Of a stretch of 64,000 nucleotides of DNA, positions 1-8,400 are shown one piece after another (positions within the stretch are counted from its first letter, which is position 1; each line of letters starts with the position of its first letter). Made by a program: the position numbers and the translations under genes. Under the pieces are notes generated by a model. It ran no database searches. It saw only the letters and a program-made list of their open reading frames with translations, and was not told the DNA's origin. The DNA is from Paenibacillus alba (lineage in GTDB: Bacteria; Bacillota; Bacilli; Paenibacillales; NBRC-103111), in assembly GCF_013204855.1 (NCBI RefSeq), contig NZ_JABMKZ010000016.1:91674-155673 (forward strand), in the 5' to 3' direction.

Positions 1-5
1 AATCC

Positions 6-629
6 ATGCTCAAGCGCCTTTCGGATAAATTCACAAAGAATCCTGAGAGCAACATCGGGAAGCTACTTTCCATTTTGGCTGATCAGCTAAGAAATGTTGA
101 ACAAACGTTTGAACGAATCAGGGATTGGCGGGACATCGATGTTGCTGAGGGCAGCACGCTTGATAAGATCGGGACGATTGTCAACCAATCACGTGGGGTG
201 GCTACTGATGAGGTGTATCGCATTCTCATTAAGTCCAAGATTGCCCGTAACCTTAGCACAGGGGACATTAATACGATTATTGGTGTTTTGTCTACGGCGC
301 TGGATTGTGAACCATCCGAGATTGAAATCAAGGAACTTTATGCCGATCAAGTCGATCCTGAACCTGCTACGATATCGCTTATCAAGCTGCCCCTTCAAGC
401 GGTCAATGAAGCTGGAATGTCGCCTATCCAATTCGCCCGCATCATTCAACAAACGGTTGCTGCAGGAGTTAAAGTTGGAGCCATAGAGATGACCGGGACA
501 TTTCAGTTTGCTTCCGGTCCCATTACCGAAAGCAGTCCAATTGCTGGATTCAGCAATGACTTAAGCACCACAGGCGGTTATTTTGGAGCTGCATTCACAC
601 CGGGAGACGATCCTGATTTGCCAGTTTAG
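6..629 (+). CDS. Prophage baseplate protein, XkdU/YmfQ-like
   Basis: A 207-residue protein whose first half (DQLRNVEQTF..RDWRDIDVAEGSTLDKIG) resembles the YmfQ/DUF2313 and DUF2612 phage tail families. In contractile-tail phages such as PBSX this protein sits between baseplate J and the tail fibre and helps join them. The gene order that follows (fibre, small protein, XkdX, holin, amidase) fits that assignment. The C-terminal part is rich in Gly, Ser and Thr. Only five bases precede the ATG, so the ribosome binding site and a possible upstream start cannot be checked. The family call is from position and motif feel, so it is moderately sure. Confidence 0.7.
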   Translation: MLKRLSDKFTKNPESNIGKLLSILADQLRNVEQTFERIRDWRDIDVAEGSTLDKIGTIVNQSRGVATDEVYRILIKSKIARNLSTGDINTIIGVLSTALDCEPSEIEIKELYADQVDPEPATISLIKLPLQAVNEAGMSPIQFARIIQQTVAAGVKVGAIEMTGTFQFASGPITESSPIAGFSNDLSTTGGYFGAAFTPGDDPDLPV

Positions 630-644
630 AGAGGATGATAAAAC

Positions 645-2048
645 ATGGATTTTAATGAACAACTTCCCGAGTGGCTGGAAGTCGGTACCGAACCACCTGC
701 GTCCAAGAAAACGACAGGATGGCAACCAGAAGACAAGCCGCCAGCGAGTTACTTCAATTGGCTTTTTAATCGTACTTATAAGTCGATTTTAGAATTAAGA
801 ACAAAATTGGCAGGGATATTTAACTCGCCAGAATTTACCGGAATTCCAAAGGCTCCAACAGCGGCAGCAGGTACGAATACGGATCAAATCGCAACAATGA
901 AAGCCCTGAAAGCTGCTGTAGACGCTATACCCGCACCTACCGCGCCGACATGGGCCAACATCACGGGCAAACCGAGTACGTTCCCACCGTCTTCTCATTC
1001 TCACAATGCCAATGAAATTGCGTTCATTGGCGGGTCTAGCGTTCAAGCGGAAATAGACGGTTTAAAGTCCTCTGTCAGTAGCGGAAAGAATGCGGTCGCT
1101 GCCGCCATTACTGGCAAGAATCAAGCTTCAACCGGCAGTGATACGTTTACACAAATGGCAGCGAAAATAAGTGCAATCAGTACAGATGCAACAGCCACCG
1201 CTGGAGACATATATGTCGGGAAGACGGCGTATGCAGGATCGAAAATCACAGGTACACTACAAGGATCTGGAACAGCGGCTGATTCGCAAGTGTTAGCGGG
1301 AGTAACGTACTATAATACTGATTTCAAAACAAAACGGACAGGGACAATGACAAATAACGGAACACCCACAATTGTTCCAACAAGTAGCAATATAACTTTG
1401 GCAGCCGGCTATTACGGCCCAACAACGACAGTTCAAGGAGTAGTATTTGACGCTAATGCCGTAGTTGAAGGAAATGTTATTGCAGGAAAGGCCGGATCAT
1501 TACCAAATAGGGGATCACAGAATTTTATGCCCTCGACGGTAAATCAATATGTACCATGGGGTGCGCATAGTGGAGGTGGTGTTGTGTATGGTGATCCAAA
1601 TCTGAATGCTGCAAATATTGCAGCTGGTACAGCCATCTTCGGGGTTACTGGAAACCTGACAAAGCCCGTCTATGTGTCTTTACCTACTCCCAAATATATA
1701 CAAAACTTCGACGGCACCTCCGGGCTCGTGAAAGCTGCCCAAATTAACATAACTGGACAGATATCAATCTCCATGAACCTCGGTAACACATTTAACAATG
1801 GAGTATATGCAACCCTGTGGCTTTATAAAAATGGTTCACCAATTGGCAATACTGATGGTTATTACACGAATCAACCTTATCCAGGCCTTTCAGTAGGTTT
1901 AGCAGTAACAGTAAACTCAGGGGACGTAATTGAGGTCTGGGCCAAAGCCGCGAGTTCCTCAGGAGGAGCTACCGTAGGTAACTTTCTTATCACAAACACA
2001 TTGACATCTCCTACAAATGCTTCAAATCTCAGAGAGGGTGGTAGATAA
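645..2048 (+). CDS. Prophage tail fibre protein
   Basis: A 467-residue protein starting 15 bases after the baseplate gene with a GAGAGGATG-type ribosome binding site. The N-terminus contains a WQPEDKPPASYFNWLFNRTY block, typical of the phage-attachment end of Firmicute tail fibres. A GKPSTFPPSSHSH segment (about residues 108-120), a fibre hallmark, follows. The middle has Ala/Gly/Thr-rich beta-repeat sequence (GKNQASTGSDTFTQMAAKIS, TYYNTDFKTKRTGTMTNNG). The last 110 residues look like a compact beta-sandwich tip, probably the receptor-binding head. It likely determines host surface recognition. No chaperone gene is obvious downstream. Confidence 0.85.
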   Translation: MDFNEQLPEWLEVGTEPPASKKTTGWQPEDKPPASYFNWLFNRTYKSILELRTKLAGIFNSPEFTGIPKAPTAAAGTNTDQIATMKALKAAVDAIPAPTAPTWANITGKPSTFPPSSHSHNANEIAFIGGSSVQAEIDGLKSSVSSGKNAVAAAITGKNQASTGSDTFTQMAAKISAISTDATATAGDIYVGKTAYAGSKITGTLQGSGTAADSQVLAGVTYYNTDFKTKRTGTMTNNGTPTIVPTSSNITLAAGYYGPTTTVQGVVFDANAVVEGNVIAGKAGSLPNRGSQNFMPSTVNQYVPWGAHSGGGVVYGDPNLNAANIAAGTAIFGVTGNLTKPVYVSLPTPKYIQNFDGTSGLVKAAQINITGQISISMNLGNTFNNGVYATLWLYKNGSPIGNTDGYYTNQPYPGLSVGLAVTVNSGDVIEVWAKAASSSGGATVGNFLITNTLTSPTNASNLREGGR

Positions 2049-2263
2049 TGATCCAGAATACATTAATTACCTTCACATTTAGAACTCCGGAAGAACGTAA
2101 TCAAATTATAGCAGCGAACCAAGATAAGATTCTAGTAGGCGATTATGACCTGCCGGAAAATAAATCCCTAGTATTTAATGATAATGCCCAAGAGAAATAT
2201 ATCAAGAGTTTGGAAGACCAACTACTTCTTCTATCAGACGAATTAAGCGGAGGTATCCTATGA
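2048..2263 (+). CDS. Small prophage protein in the XkdW position
   Basis: A 71-residue protein whose start overlaps the last base of the fibre stop codon, which suggests translational coupling. The N-terminal 40 residues look like a small beta domain (NTLITFTFRTPEERNQI). The end (QEKYIKSLEDQLLLLSDEL) is a short amphipathic coiled coil. It occupies the place of xkdW in PBSX-like gene orders but I do not recognise a family. It could be a fibre chaperone or a minor tail component; that is inference from position only. Confidence 0.6.
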   Translation: MIQNTLITFTFRTPEERNQIIAANQDKILVGDYDLPENKSLVFNDNAQEKYIKSLEDQLLLLSDELSGGIL

Positions 2264-2418
2264 CCAATCCTTTAGTGGTTCAGGTAATAGCAGAGCGCAT
2301 CATGAATGGCGGAATAAACCCAAAAACTGCTGGAGTCTACACTTTAGATGAGATCACCAACGAGCAATACAAGCAAGCTGTAATTGATTACATTGCTACA
2401 GTTTCTCCGCAGATATGA
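2260..2418 (+). CDS. XkdX-family phage protein
   Basis: A 52-residue protein whose ATG overlaps the preceding TGA (ATGA overlap) and which has GGAGGT 7-8 bases upstream. The sequence VQVIAERIMNGGINP..GVYTLDEITNEQYKQAVIDYI matches the XkdX pattern of a very short protein with a conserved Y-T-hydrophobic-D-x-I-x-x-x-x-Y-K-x-A-V core. XkdX proteins lie between tail fibre and holin genes in many Bacillus-group phages; their role is unknown. Confidence 0.75.
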   Translation: MTNPLVVQVIAERIMNGGINPKTAGVYTLDEITNEQYKQAVIDYIATVSPQI

Positions 2419-2484
2419 GCAAGACCTGTGGGAATCACCGTGGTTAAAATAATTTACGCCAATTTTAGGCAGGAAGAGGGATAC

Positions 2485-2985
2485 ATGAATCGTTATTTTC
2501 AATCAATCGTGAGTTTAGAATCGATCATAAAGCCAACAAATGTTGGAGCTGGCTTCGTCGGAGCATTTATCGGGCCGTTCATTATGGAGGCATTTGGCAA
2601 CGGGAAGTTTTGGGCCTTCATTTTATTTTTGGCCATAATTGGAGCTGACTGGATCACAGGTATAGCGGCAGCTAAAAAAGATGACACATATTCTTCGGAG
2701 TACGGCATTTCCGGTGCGCTCCGCACGTTGTTAATGCTTTGGATACCTGTTATCGGCTGGTTGTTGGATAAGGTCACATTGACAGTGTTTGGTATTAATC
2801 AACCAGGCTATGCCTTTTTCGCAATTACAATCATGCTTGCCTATCACACTTGGGAGAGCATGACGGCCAACGCTTATCGCGCAGGTTGGGAAAAATGGAT
2901 TCCAAAAAGTGTGACTGCATTTGTCAGTTCTGAGATAAAGGCCAAGATAGACAGGGCAATGAAACAGAAAGGTGAGGAAAAATGA
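2485..2985 (+). CDS. Phage holin, toxin-secretion/Cph1 type
   Basis: A 166-residue membrane protein. I place the start at the ATG preceded by GGAAGAGGG rather than the upstream ATG at 2428, which has a poor binding site. Four hydrophobic stretches are visible (about residues 18-37, 43-60, 80-97 and 105-120), followed by a basic, charged tail ending KQKGEEK. The pattern FLAIIGADWITGIAAAKK then EYGISGALRTLLML is characteristic of the phage_holin_4 / Cph1 family. The protein would form the membrane lesion that releases the downstream amidase. The next gene overlaps it by four bases. Confidence 0.88.
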   Translation: MNRYFQSIVSLESIIKPTNVGAGFVGAFIGPFIMEAFGNGKFWAFILFLAIIGADWITGIAAAKKDDTYSSEYGISGALRTLLMLWIPVIGWLLDKVTLTVFGINQPGYAFFAITIMLAYHTWESMTANAYRAGWEKWIPKSVTAFVSSEIKAKIDRAMKQKGEEK

Positions 2986-3788
2986 GTAATTTTAAAATGA
3001 AATACGAGATTGTACCGCGATATCTATCTGGCCCAAGCAAACGACGCCCTTGCATACCCATGCAGAGCGTCATTTTTATGGTTGCGCATGATACGGGCAA
3101 TCCAGGATCAACAGCTTCCGGAAATGTCGGATATTACGAAAACAGTCGCAATGACATGGAGGCAAGTGCCCAAATCTTCGTCGATGACAAGCAAATCATT
3201 GAGTGTATTCCGTTTTTGACGGACGCGCCTGAGAAAGCTTGGCACGTCATCTATAACGTAACAACTGATAATCAACGCTATGGCGCTGACGCGAACGATG
3301 CCGCAGGCGGCGTAGAGCTCTGTTACGGCGGTAATGTCAACCTAACAGAAGCATACAAACGGTATGTATGGGTACTTGCGTACAGCTGCTGGAAATATGC
3401 GCTTGACCCAGCGCAAGCAATCACGGGACATCACATCCTTGACCCCAAGAGAAAAACGGACCCAATGAATGCTTTAAAGTTGCTTGGTAAAACGTTTGAC
3501 AATCTTATTGCTGATGTGGTTTTAGAATATAACGAATGCATGGAGGAAGACGATATGTCAAAAGAAATTGAAGAACTAAAAGGGAAATTTCAAACGCTAC
3601 TGAACACGGCAGATGTACACATTAAAAAAATTAATGACCTAGAGGCCAAGGCGAGCATGTCGGTGCCTGATTGGGCGAAAGACGCTGTCACCTCCGCTGT
3701 ATCAAAAGGATTAATTGATACACCTGAAGGACGCAGCTATGACTTCTATAGCCTGCTTGCTGTGTTCCACCGCAAAGGACTCATCTAG
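2982..3788 (+). CDS. Prophage N-acetylmuramoyl-L-alanine amidase (endolysin)
   Basis: A 268-residue Amidase_2 family endolysin that cleaves the bond between MurNAc and the stem peptide. The zinc-binding residues are probably H36 in VAHDTG and H150 in AITGHHILDPKRKTDP; the GHH..DP motif is typical of this fold. Residues about 185-222 form a coiled-coil linker. The C-terminal 40 residues (VPDWAKDAVTSAVSKGLID..) resemble the small helical module seen at the end of Bacillus phage endolysins. The start overlaps the holin stop by four bases, the classic lysis cassette arrangement. There is no signal peptide, so export depends on the holin. Confidence 0.92.
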   Translation: MSNFKMKYEIVPRYLSGPSKRRPCIPMQSVIFMVAHDTGNPGSTASGNVGYYENSRNDMEASAQIFVDDKQIIECIPFLTDAPEKAWHVIYNVTTDNQRYGADANDAAGGVELCYGGNVNLTEAYKRYVWVLAYSCWKYALDPAQAITGHHILDPKRKTDPMNALKLLGKTFDNLIADVVLEYNECMEEDDMSKEIEELKGKFQTLLNTADVHIKKINDLEAKASMSVPDWAKDAVTSAVSKGLIDTPEGRSYDFYSLLAVFHRKGLI

Positions 3789-3802
3789 TCATAAAAAAAG
3801 CG

Positions 3803-3845
3803 AAAGCCCTCTTTCCCGAATAAACGGGATTGAGGGCTTTTTTTA
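3803..3845 (+). terminator. Rho-independent terminator after the lysis cassette
   Basis: AAAGCCCTC and GAGGGCTTT pair around a short CCCG/CGGG inner stem, followed by a run of T. It ends the prophage late operon and also lies at the 3' end of the convergent gene 3843-4064. Confidence 0.9.
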
Positions 3846-4064
3846 TTTGAACAATTTTTTAATCAAACTGAAGATGTCAAAAGTCGTTCGGTTATATACT
3901 TTATTGTATACGGCTTTCTTAGGGCTTCTAAGCCATCCATAGCCGCGCGGCATCTTAACGCCAAGGCGGTGCACAACCTGCCTTTTTAAGCTAGTTCTTG
4001 CCGCTATACGCTTTTTTAAACTAGGCGTTCGAAAACCAAATTTCATAGGATCAACCCCACTCAT
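3843..4064 (-). CDS. Small basic prophage protein
   Basis: A 73-residue basic protein (MSGVDPMKFGFRTPSLKK..) with a C-terminal NPKKAVYNKVYN-like block, here SPKKAVYNKVYNRTTFDIF. Short proteins with this ending recur next to lysis genes in prophages of Bacillus and Paenibacillus relatives as far as I recall; their function is unknown. An AGGAT ribosome binding site lies eight bases upstream of the ATG. It is convergent with the endolysin, and the stop lies inside the shared terminator region. Confidence is moderate because the gene is short, but the conserved-looking tail supports it. Confidence 0.6.
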   Translation of the reverse strand: MSGVDPMKFGFRTPSLKKRIAARTSLKRQVVHRLGVKMPRGYGWLRSPKKAVYNKVYNRTTFDIFSLIKKLFK

Positions 4065-4552
4065 AATATCCTGTAATTATCCAAAGTTTACCATAAAAGT
4101 CTAGTCAAAGTATATATCTTAACTTAAAGTCCCTGATTACTTTATCGCTTTAAAGTGATGTATATATGTACAAAATTAAATCTTTTGTGAATAAGTCCCG
4201 AAAACTTTTCTGTGTACATTAATCAAAATTACAAATTCTATTTCTCTTCGTTTTCCTCCGTTTTTCTAGCATATCCAATGTTTTTGGAATTATTAGTGGG
4301 AGTAGGGGCTACAGTATCTTAAGTTGAGTTGTTAAGCTAAATAGATATCTCTGAATAGAGAAGGTGAAGTCTGCAAAGGGTTATCAAGGCAGATTTCACT
4401 TTTTTGATGCTTTGTTCGCATAAACTAATAATATAAATTAAGTGTGACGGATTTGTACGAAATTATAAAGTATAAATTCACAAAAAGTGCGCTATAATAT
4501 GGTATAATGAAATATGAAGACGGATATTTACGGATTCGGAGGTAAAAAGAAA
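4065..4552. other. Intergenic region with promoter of the IetAS pair
   Basis: AT-rich spacer between the prophage lysis end and the AAA+ gene. No ORF is convincing. A small hairpin with AGTCTGC/GTGAAGT-type pairing near 4364-4402 resembles a terminator followed by T residues (CACTTTTTTG). Two TATAAT boxes at 4493-4498 and 4503-4508 lie just upstream of the AAA+ gene; no good -35 is seen, so the promoter call is tentative. A prophage attachment site could lie here or beyond 8400 but I cannot identify one. Confidence 0.5.
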
Positions 4553-5734
4553 ATGAGAACAGAACATGTGTTGAACTTGGTTAATGCGCATTATTCAAAA
4601 GATAATCAAAAGTTTAAAGAGACTATCGAAATAATTGTTCACGAAGAAACACTTAAAGGGAATCAACAATTTGTAAACAAAATTACTGAGGCAATGAAAT
4701 TGAAACATGATGATGGAAAGAGTAGTAATAATTCTTTCAGTAGTTCAGCTGTCTTTAGTCCCTCATCTGGATTAGTAATGCGAGAGCCTACAACTGTTGT
4801 TTCTCCCAAAGATAAGGCTAACAATTTTGACCTGTTTGAATTGTTTTATCCCAATATTAAAGATGACTCCATTGTTCTATCAAATCAGATCCAAGATAAA
4901 GTATCTTCTATCCTTAACGAGTATTCACAAAAACAAAGGTTAATTGATTTGGGTTTACCTTTTGAGAACCGATTATTATTATGTGGTCCCCCCGGTTGTG
5001 GTAAAACGTCAACGGCATATGTGATAGCGAAACAGTTAGGTCTTCCACTTGCCTATGTTCGACTTGATTCACTAATTTCATCACTACTTGGCCAAACAGG
5101 TGCAAATTTACGTAAAATATTTGAATCAGTTAATGGAAAAGAAGTAGTTCTTTTTTTGGATGAATTTGATGCAATTGCAAAGGCAAGAGATGATAAGCAT
5201 GAGTTAGGGGAATTAAAAAGAGTTGTCAATACATTACTCCAGAATATAGATATGCTATCTAATGATGTTTTTCTCATAGCTGCTACAAATCATCAAAATT
5301 TGCTCGATCCAGCTGTTTGGAGAAGATTTAACACTGTTTTATCGCTTGAACTCCCAGATAACAATATGAGAAGTAAATTTATACGAAACAAGCTTCAAGC
5401 ATTTAAAGAAAATATGCCCATAGATGATATTGACGTTGAAAAAGTTGTTGATTATACATCTGGTCTTAACTTTTCAGAAATTGAAGAACTTTTATTAAAG
5501 ACATTAAAAAAAGCTGTATTTCATGAGAGTAAAAGCTTAACGACTGAGGATTTTGCCAAATCGATTATCGAAGTTACTCTAATGTATAACAACAATTTTC
5601 AAAATATTGATATTTCAAAAATCCGAAAACTTCGTGAGAAAGGACTAACTTTGAAATCAATATCTGAGTTGTTAAATATACCAAGAACTACCTTATCTGA
5701 TTGGCTAAAAAAGGAGGAAGTTGAAAATGGCTGA
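4553..5734 (+). CDS. ietA: AAA+ ATPase, IetA-like defence component
   Basis: A 393-residue AAA+ protein of the FtsH/Cdc48 type. The start at 4553 is chosen because GGAGGT lies nine bases upstream; an in-frame ATG at 4514 has no binding site. Walker A is GPPGCGKTS (G145-T152), Walker B is LFLDEFD (D203-E204), followed by a sensor AATNH and an RR arginine-finger pair. The N-terminal 100 residues are not recognised. The last 40 residues (IRKLREKGLTLKSISELL..TTLSDWLKK) form a clear helix-turn-helix. The stop overlaps the downstream subtilase start region. An AAA+ ATPase paired with a subtilase is the layout of IetAS, described from Agrobacterium Ti plasmids and later shown to be anti-phage. It probably recognises or remodels a substrate for the protease. 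Confidence 0.8.
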   Translation: MRTEHVLNLVNAHYSKDNQKFKETIEIIVHEETLKGNQQFVNKITEAMKLKHDDGKSSNNSFSSSAVFSPSSGLVMREPTTVVSPKDKANNFDLFELFYPNIKDDSIVLSNQIQDKVSSILNEYSQKQRLIDLGLPFENRLLLCGPPGCGKTSTAYVIAKQLGLPLAYVRLDSLISSLLGQTGANLRKIFESVNGKEVVLFLDEFDAIAKARDDKHELGELKRVVNTLLQNIDMLSNDVFLIAATNHQNLLDPAVWRRFNTVLSLELPDNNMRSKFIRNKLQAFKENMPIDDIDVEKVVDYTSGLNFSEIEELLLKTLKKAVFHESKSLTTEDFAKSIIEVTLMYNNNFQNIDISKIRKLREKGLTLKSISELLNIPRTTLSDWLKKEEVENG

Positions 5735-8000
5735 TAATAAAAGAGGCAGAGATGAAAAAAATAAAAAGAACGACCCAAAGTCACATTTTTGGATTCCAGA
5801 TACTGAAGTTTTAAATGTTCAAGATAAGCCGAGAGTCATCCCTCAATATTTGGATATTGATCACGTTGCACATGGAGAGATATTGGCTAAAGGGATTGAG
5901 ATAATTCAACAAAGACATAGAAAGGAAAAATCCCCCATTTCAGATCAATTGGTAATCTTTAAAATCCAATTAGAAGAAGGAGAACAAGCTGATGCGCGCG
6001 GTGACCATAAAACTATTTTTGAAGACAATAAATTGAAAATAAATGCAATAACTAAGTCTAACGAAGCAATTGTTTCTACTTCACCACAAAATTTAAAAGC
6101 ACTAGGTTCAAAGCTCAGAAAGTATATTGATAAAAATGGTCAGGCTCAGAAGTTCTTTCAGTATATTAACTCAATTTCGAACTTAGAGGTTAGTGACAAA
6201 CAAACTGCTAAATTACTTGAAGAAAAGACAAAGACTACTGAATTAATGGATATCCAAATTACATTAGTACCAAAACTTGAAGAACAATTATATGATAAAA
6301 TGATGGTTTTTTTGCTTGAGCAAATTAAGGCAAAAAATGGTCGTATTGGTGAGGATGGAATGTATCGTCTTTCAGATAATACACCGGTTCTCCGCGTTAT
6401 TCTACCTTCTAGTGGAATCGATTCATTAATTGACCAAGAAATTGTTTTAAAGGTAGAACCATCGCCTTTTTTCGACATTAGCTCTCAACCTAAGGAAAGC
6501 AAGATGGATGTAAAGGATATTCCCCTTAAGTTTAATGTTGATCCAAAGGAACTTCCTATTGTATGTATTCTTGATGATGGGATTGAATTACCTGAAAATA
6601 TGAGCGATTGTATTGCCGGTACTTGGAGTGCAGATGACATCATTACTAGCACAAAAGAACATGGGACAAAAGTAGCGAGTAGAGCAATATTTGGAGATAC
6701 ATTGGATCAACAGGTTCTTAATCAAAGTTTGGAGCCGAGAGTTAGAGTTATTAATGCTGTTATTAGTGATGGGGTCAGTACACTTTATGAAGGGACTCTA
6801 ATTAGACGTATTCAAAAAGCGGTACATGACATTAAAGGTATAACTTCTGTTTTTTGTTTTGCGTTTAATGGGAACCAGATTGACGATTCTAATGTAGGTA
6901 ATCTGGCATATGAACTGGATTGCCTATCAAGAAAAGGGGTGAATTTTTCACTTCCTACAGGCAACCACCGGCTTTGGACTGTATATTCTACGCTAGACGA
7001 GATTACAGATGACTCTTCCTCTCGGTTGGAATCACCAGCAGAGGCGTTCTTTGGTCTATCTGTTGGATCAGTTTCGAGGGAAAACCATATACATAGTTTA
7101 TCCCAGAAAAATGATTTATCGCCCTTCAGCCGAATTGGATATGGTTTCTGCGGCTCCTATAAGCCTGACCTAGTTTATCCGGGTGGCAACGTGTATAAAC
7201 TAGAAGATGGAAAAACATATATTGCTGCTAACTCGGCGGCATATGTAATAAATAAAGAGGGATATCTAGTTCAAGAATTTGGGACAAGCTTTTCCGCTCC
7301 GATAGCTGCCGCTGATCTTGCATTATTAACAGAAACGGTACCGAATAAGGATCCATTGACTGCTAAAGCTTTATTAATACATCATGCAAAAGTTGGTGAT
7401 GGAACAATAATTGAAGTTGATGAAGTTAATGAAAAAATGTATGGTCGTGGTTTAGGTAGTTTTGAAGATGCAAAAAACTCTCATCGAAATAGAGCTACTT
7501 TTATTCGTAGAGGTAAGATGTCACGCCTAATAAAGCAGCGCATTCAATTTTGGATGCCAAGTGTATTAGCTGGAGAAGCGAAGCGTAAGGCAAGGGTTGC
7601 AAAAGTGACAGTAACCTGCTATTGTTTGCCTCCTGTTGATAAGAATATGGGATCAGAGTATCTCCGTGGATATATTGAAACATCATTGCACGCGATTAAT
7701 TCAAATAATACCTCAGTAACAAAGAACCCGGGTTCAAAAAAAGGAAGAAAATCATGGCATCATTTGCATCATTTTTCTCAAGTATTTAGTGTATTTAATC
7801 CAGGTGATTGGCAGATTTGGCTGAAAATATTAACTAAGCCTGAGGTTGTAGAGGATATTGAATATGCTCTTGTAGTCACTATCGAAAACTTAACCGAAAC
7901 AGATGTAGATGTATACGGCGGGATAGAAGTAGAGGCAGAGAACAGATTCAGTACCCTTACTGAGGTACACGTTGACGCTAGTGTTGAGGATGCTGGTTAA
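5727..8000 (+). CDS. ietS: Subtilisin-like serine protease, IetS-like
   Basis: A protein of 757 residues from the ATG at 5727, which has AAGGAGG nine bases upstream; a TTG two codons earlier would be too close. Numbered from that TTG, the S8 triad is D285 in CILDDGIELP, H314 in EHGTKVASR and S523 in FGTSFSAP, with a likely oxyanion Asn in PTGNHR. About 280 residues precede the catalytic domain, and a 200-residue beta-rich C-terminal region follows. No signal peptide is visible, so the enzyme acts in the cytoplasm. It overlaps the AAA+ gene by eight bases. In the IetAS system the protease is thought to be the toxic effector and the ATPase its controller; the roles here are inferred from that family. 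Confidence 0.82.
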   Translation: MADNKRGRDEKNKKNDPKSHFWIPDTEVLNVQDKPRVIPQYLDIDHVAHGEILAKGIEIIQQRHRKEKSPISDQLVIFKIQLEEGEQADARGDHKTIFEDNKLKINAITKSNEAIVSTSPQNLKALGSKLRKYIDKNGQAQKFFQYINSISNLEVSDKQTAKLLEEKTKTTELMDIQITLVPKLEEQLYDKMMVFLLEQIKAKNGRIGEDGMYRLSDNTPVLRVILPSSGIDSLIDQEIVLKVEPSPFFDISSQPKESKMDVKDIPLKFNVDPKELPIVCILDDGIELPENMSDCIAGTWSADDIITSTKEHGTKVASRAIFGDTLDQQVLNQSLEPRVRVINAVISDGVSTLYEGTLIRRIQKAVHDIKGITSVFCFAFNGNQIDDSNVGNLAYELDCLSRKGVNFSLPTGNHRLWTVYSTLDEITDDSSSRLESPAEAFFGLSVGSVSRENHIHSLSQKNDLSPFSRIGYGFCGSYKPDLVYPGGNVYKLEDGKTYIAANSAAYVINKEGYLVQEFGTSFSAPIAAADLALLTETVPNKDPLTAKALLIHHAKVGDGTIIEVDEVNEKMYGRGLGSFEDAKNSHRNRATFIRRGKMSRLIKQRIQFWMPSVLAGEAKRKARVAKVTVTCYCLPPVDKNMGSEYLRGYIETSLHAINSNNTSVTKNPGSKKGRKSWHHLHHFSQVFSVFNPGDWQIWLKILTKPEVVEDIEYALVVTIENLTETDVDVYGGIEVEAENRFSTLTEVHVDASVEDAG

Positions 8001-8001
8001 T

Positions 8002-8048
8002 AAAAAGCGATTTCTAATCAGGAGTTCGACCTGATAGAAATCGCTTTT
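8002..8048. terminator. Bidirectional terminator between ietS and the Pepco-like gene
   Basis: A long inverted repeat, AAAAGCGATTTC...GAAATCGCTTTT, with an inner ATCAGG/CCTGAT stem. A-tract and T-tract flank both sides, so it can stop transcription from both convergent genes. Confidence 0.92.
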
Positions 8049-8051
8049 CTA

Positions 8052-8333
8052 TTACTCGTCCTTATCCCTTTTTAAAACAAGTTTAATGCCAGCTTCCCCA
8101 GATAGACCAACAACTAACTGTGTTATACCGCCAGTTTTTGCAGCCCCCTTAACGTGTAATTCAATTGTATCGAGTGAAAATTTTGGAAAACCCTCGATTA
8201 GCCCTCCGATTTGTTCCATTGTAAGTGGAACAGCTCCTAGCAAGGCCTGGGTCGCACCTGATGAAGGAGTAAAAGCTTGCTCTTGTTGATTTTCAATTAA
8301 TGGCACCATTATTACAACATTTTCTTTTTCCAT
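8052..8333 (-). CDS. Pepco/Trypco-like small protein
   Basis: A protein of 93 residues from the ATG at 8333, which lies 12 bases after AGAAGGG; an ATG at 8345 abuts that binding site. The C-terminal half (PLTMEQIGGLIEGF..IELHVKGAAKTG..VGLSGEAGIKLVLKRD) follows the pattern of Pepco and Trypco domains: a helix, a beta strand with I-E-hydrophobic, a Gly-rich turn, then a terminal strand ending in K-hydrophobic-x-hydrophobic-K. Aravind and colleagues described these domains as coupled to trypsin-, caspase- and subtilase-type peptidases in NTP-dependent conflict systems. Sitting tail-to-tail with a subtilase supports the call. It could be an adaptor, sensor or inhibitor for IetS. The family call is by eye only. 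Confidence 0.6.
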   Translation of the reverse strand: MEKENVVIMVPLIENQQEQAFTPSSGATQALLGAVPLTMEQIGGLIEGFPKFSLDTIELHVKGAAKTGGITQLVVGLSGEAGIKLVLKRDKDE

Positions 8334-8370
8334 ACTTATGACCATCCCTTCTATTAAAGTATCAATTAAT

Positions 8371-8400
8371 AATATATCTTTTTAAGTAAGATATTGTCAA
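8371..8400 (-). promoter_or_regulatory. Sigma-A promoter of the Pepco-like gene
   Basis: On the minus strand TTGACA (8400-8395) is followed after 18 bases by TATATT (8376-8371). This is a good vegetative promoter, so the gene has its own transcription, separate from ietAS. Confidence 0.75.

Noticed and set aside
4065..4552. Prophage attachment site
   Set aside because: No tRNA 3' end or convincing direct repeat partner is visible within the window; the left end of the prophage is outside it.
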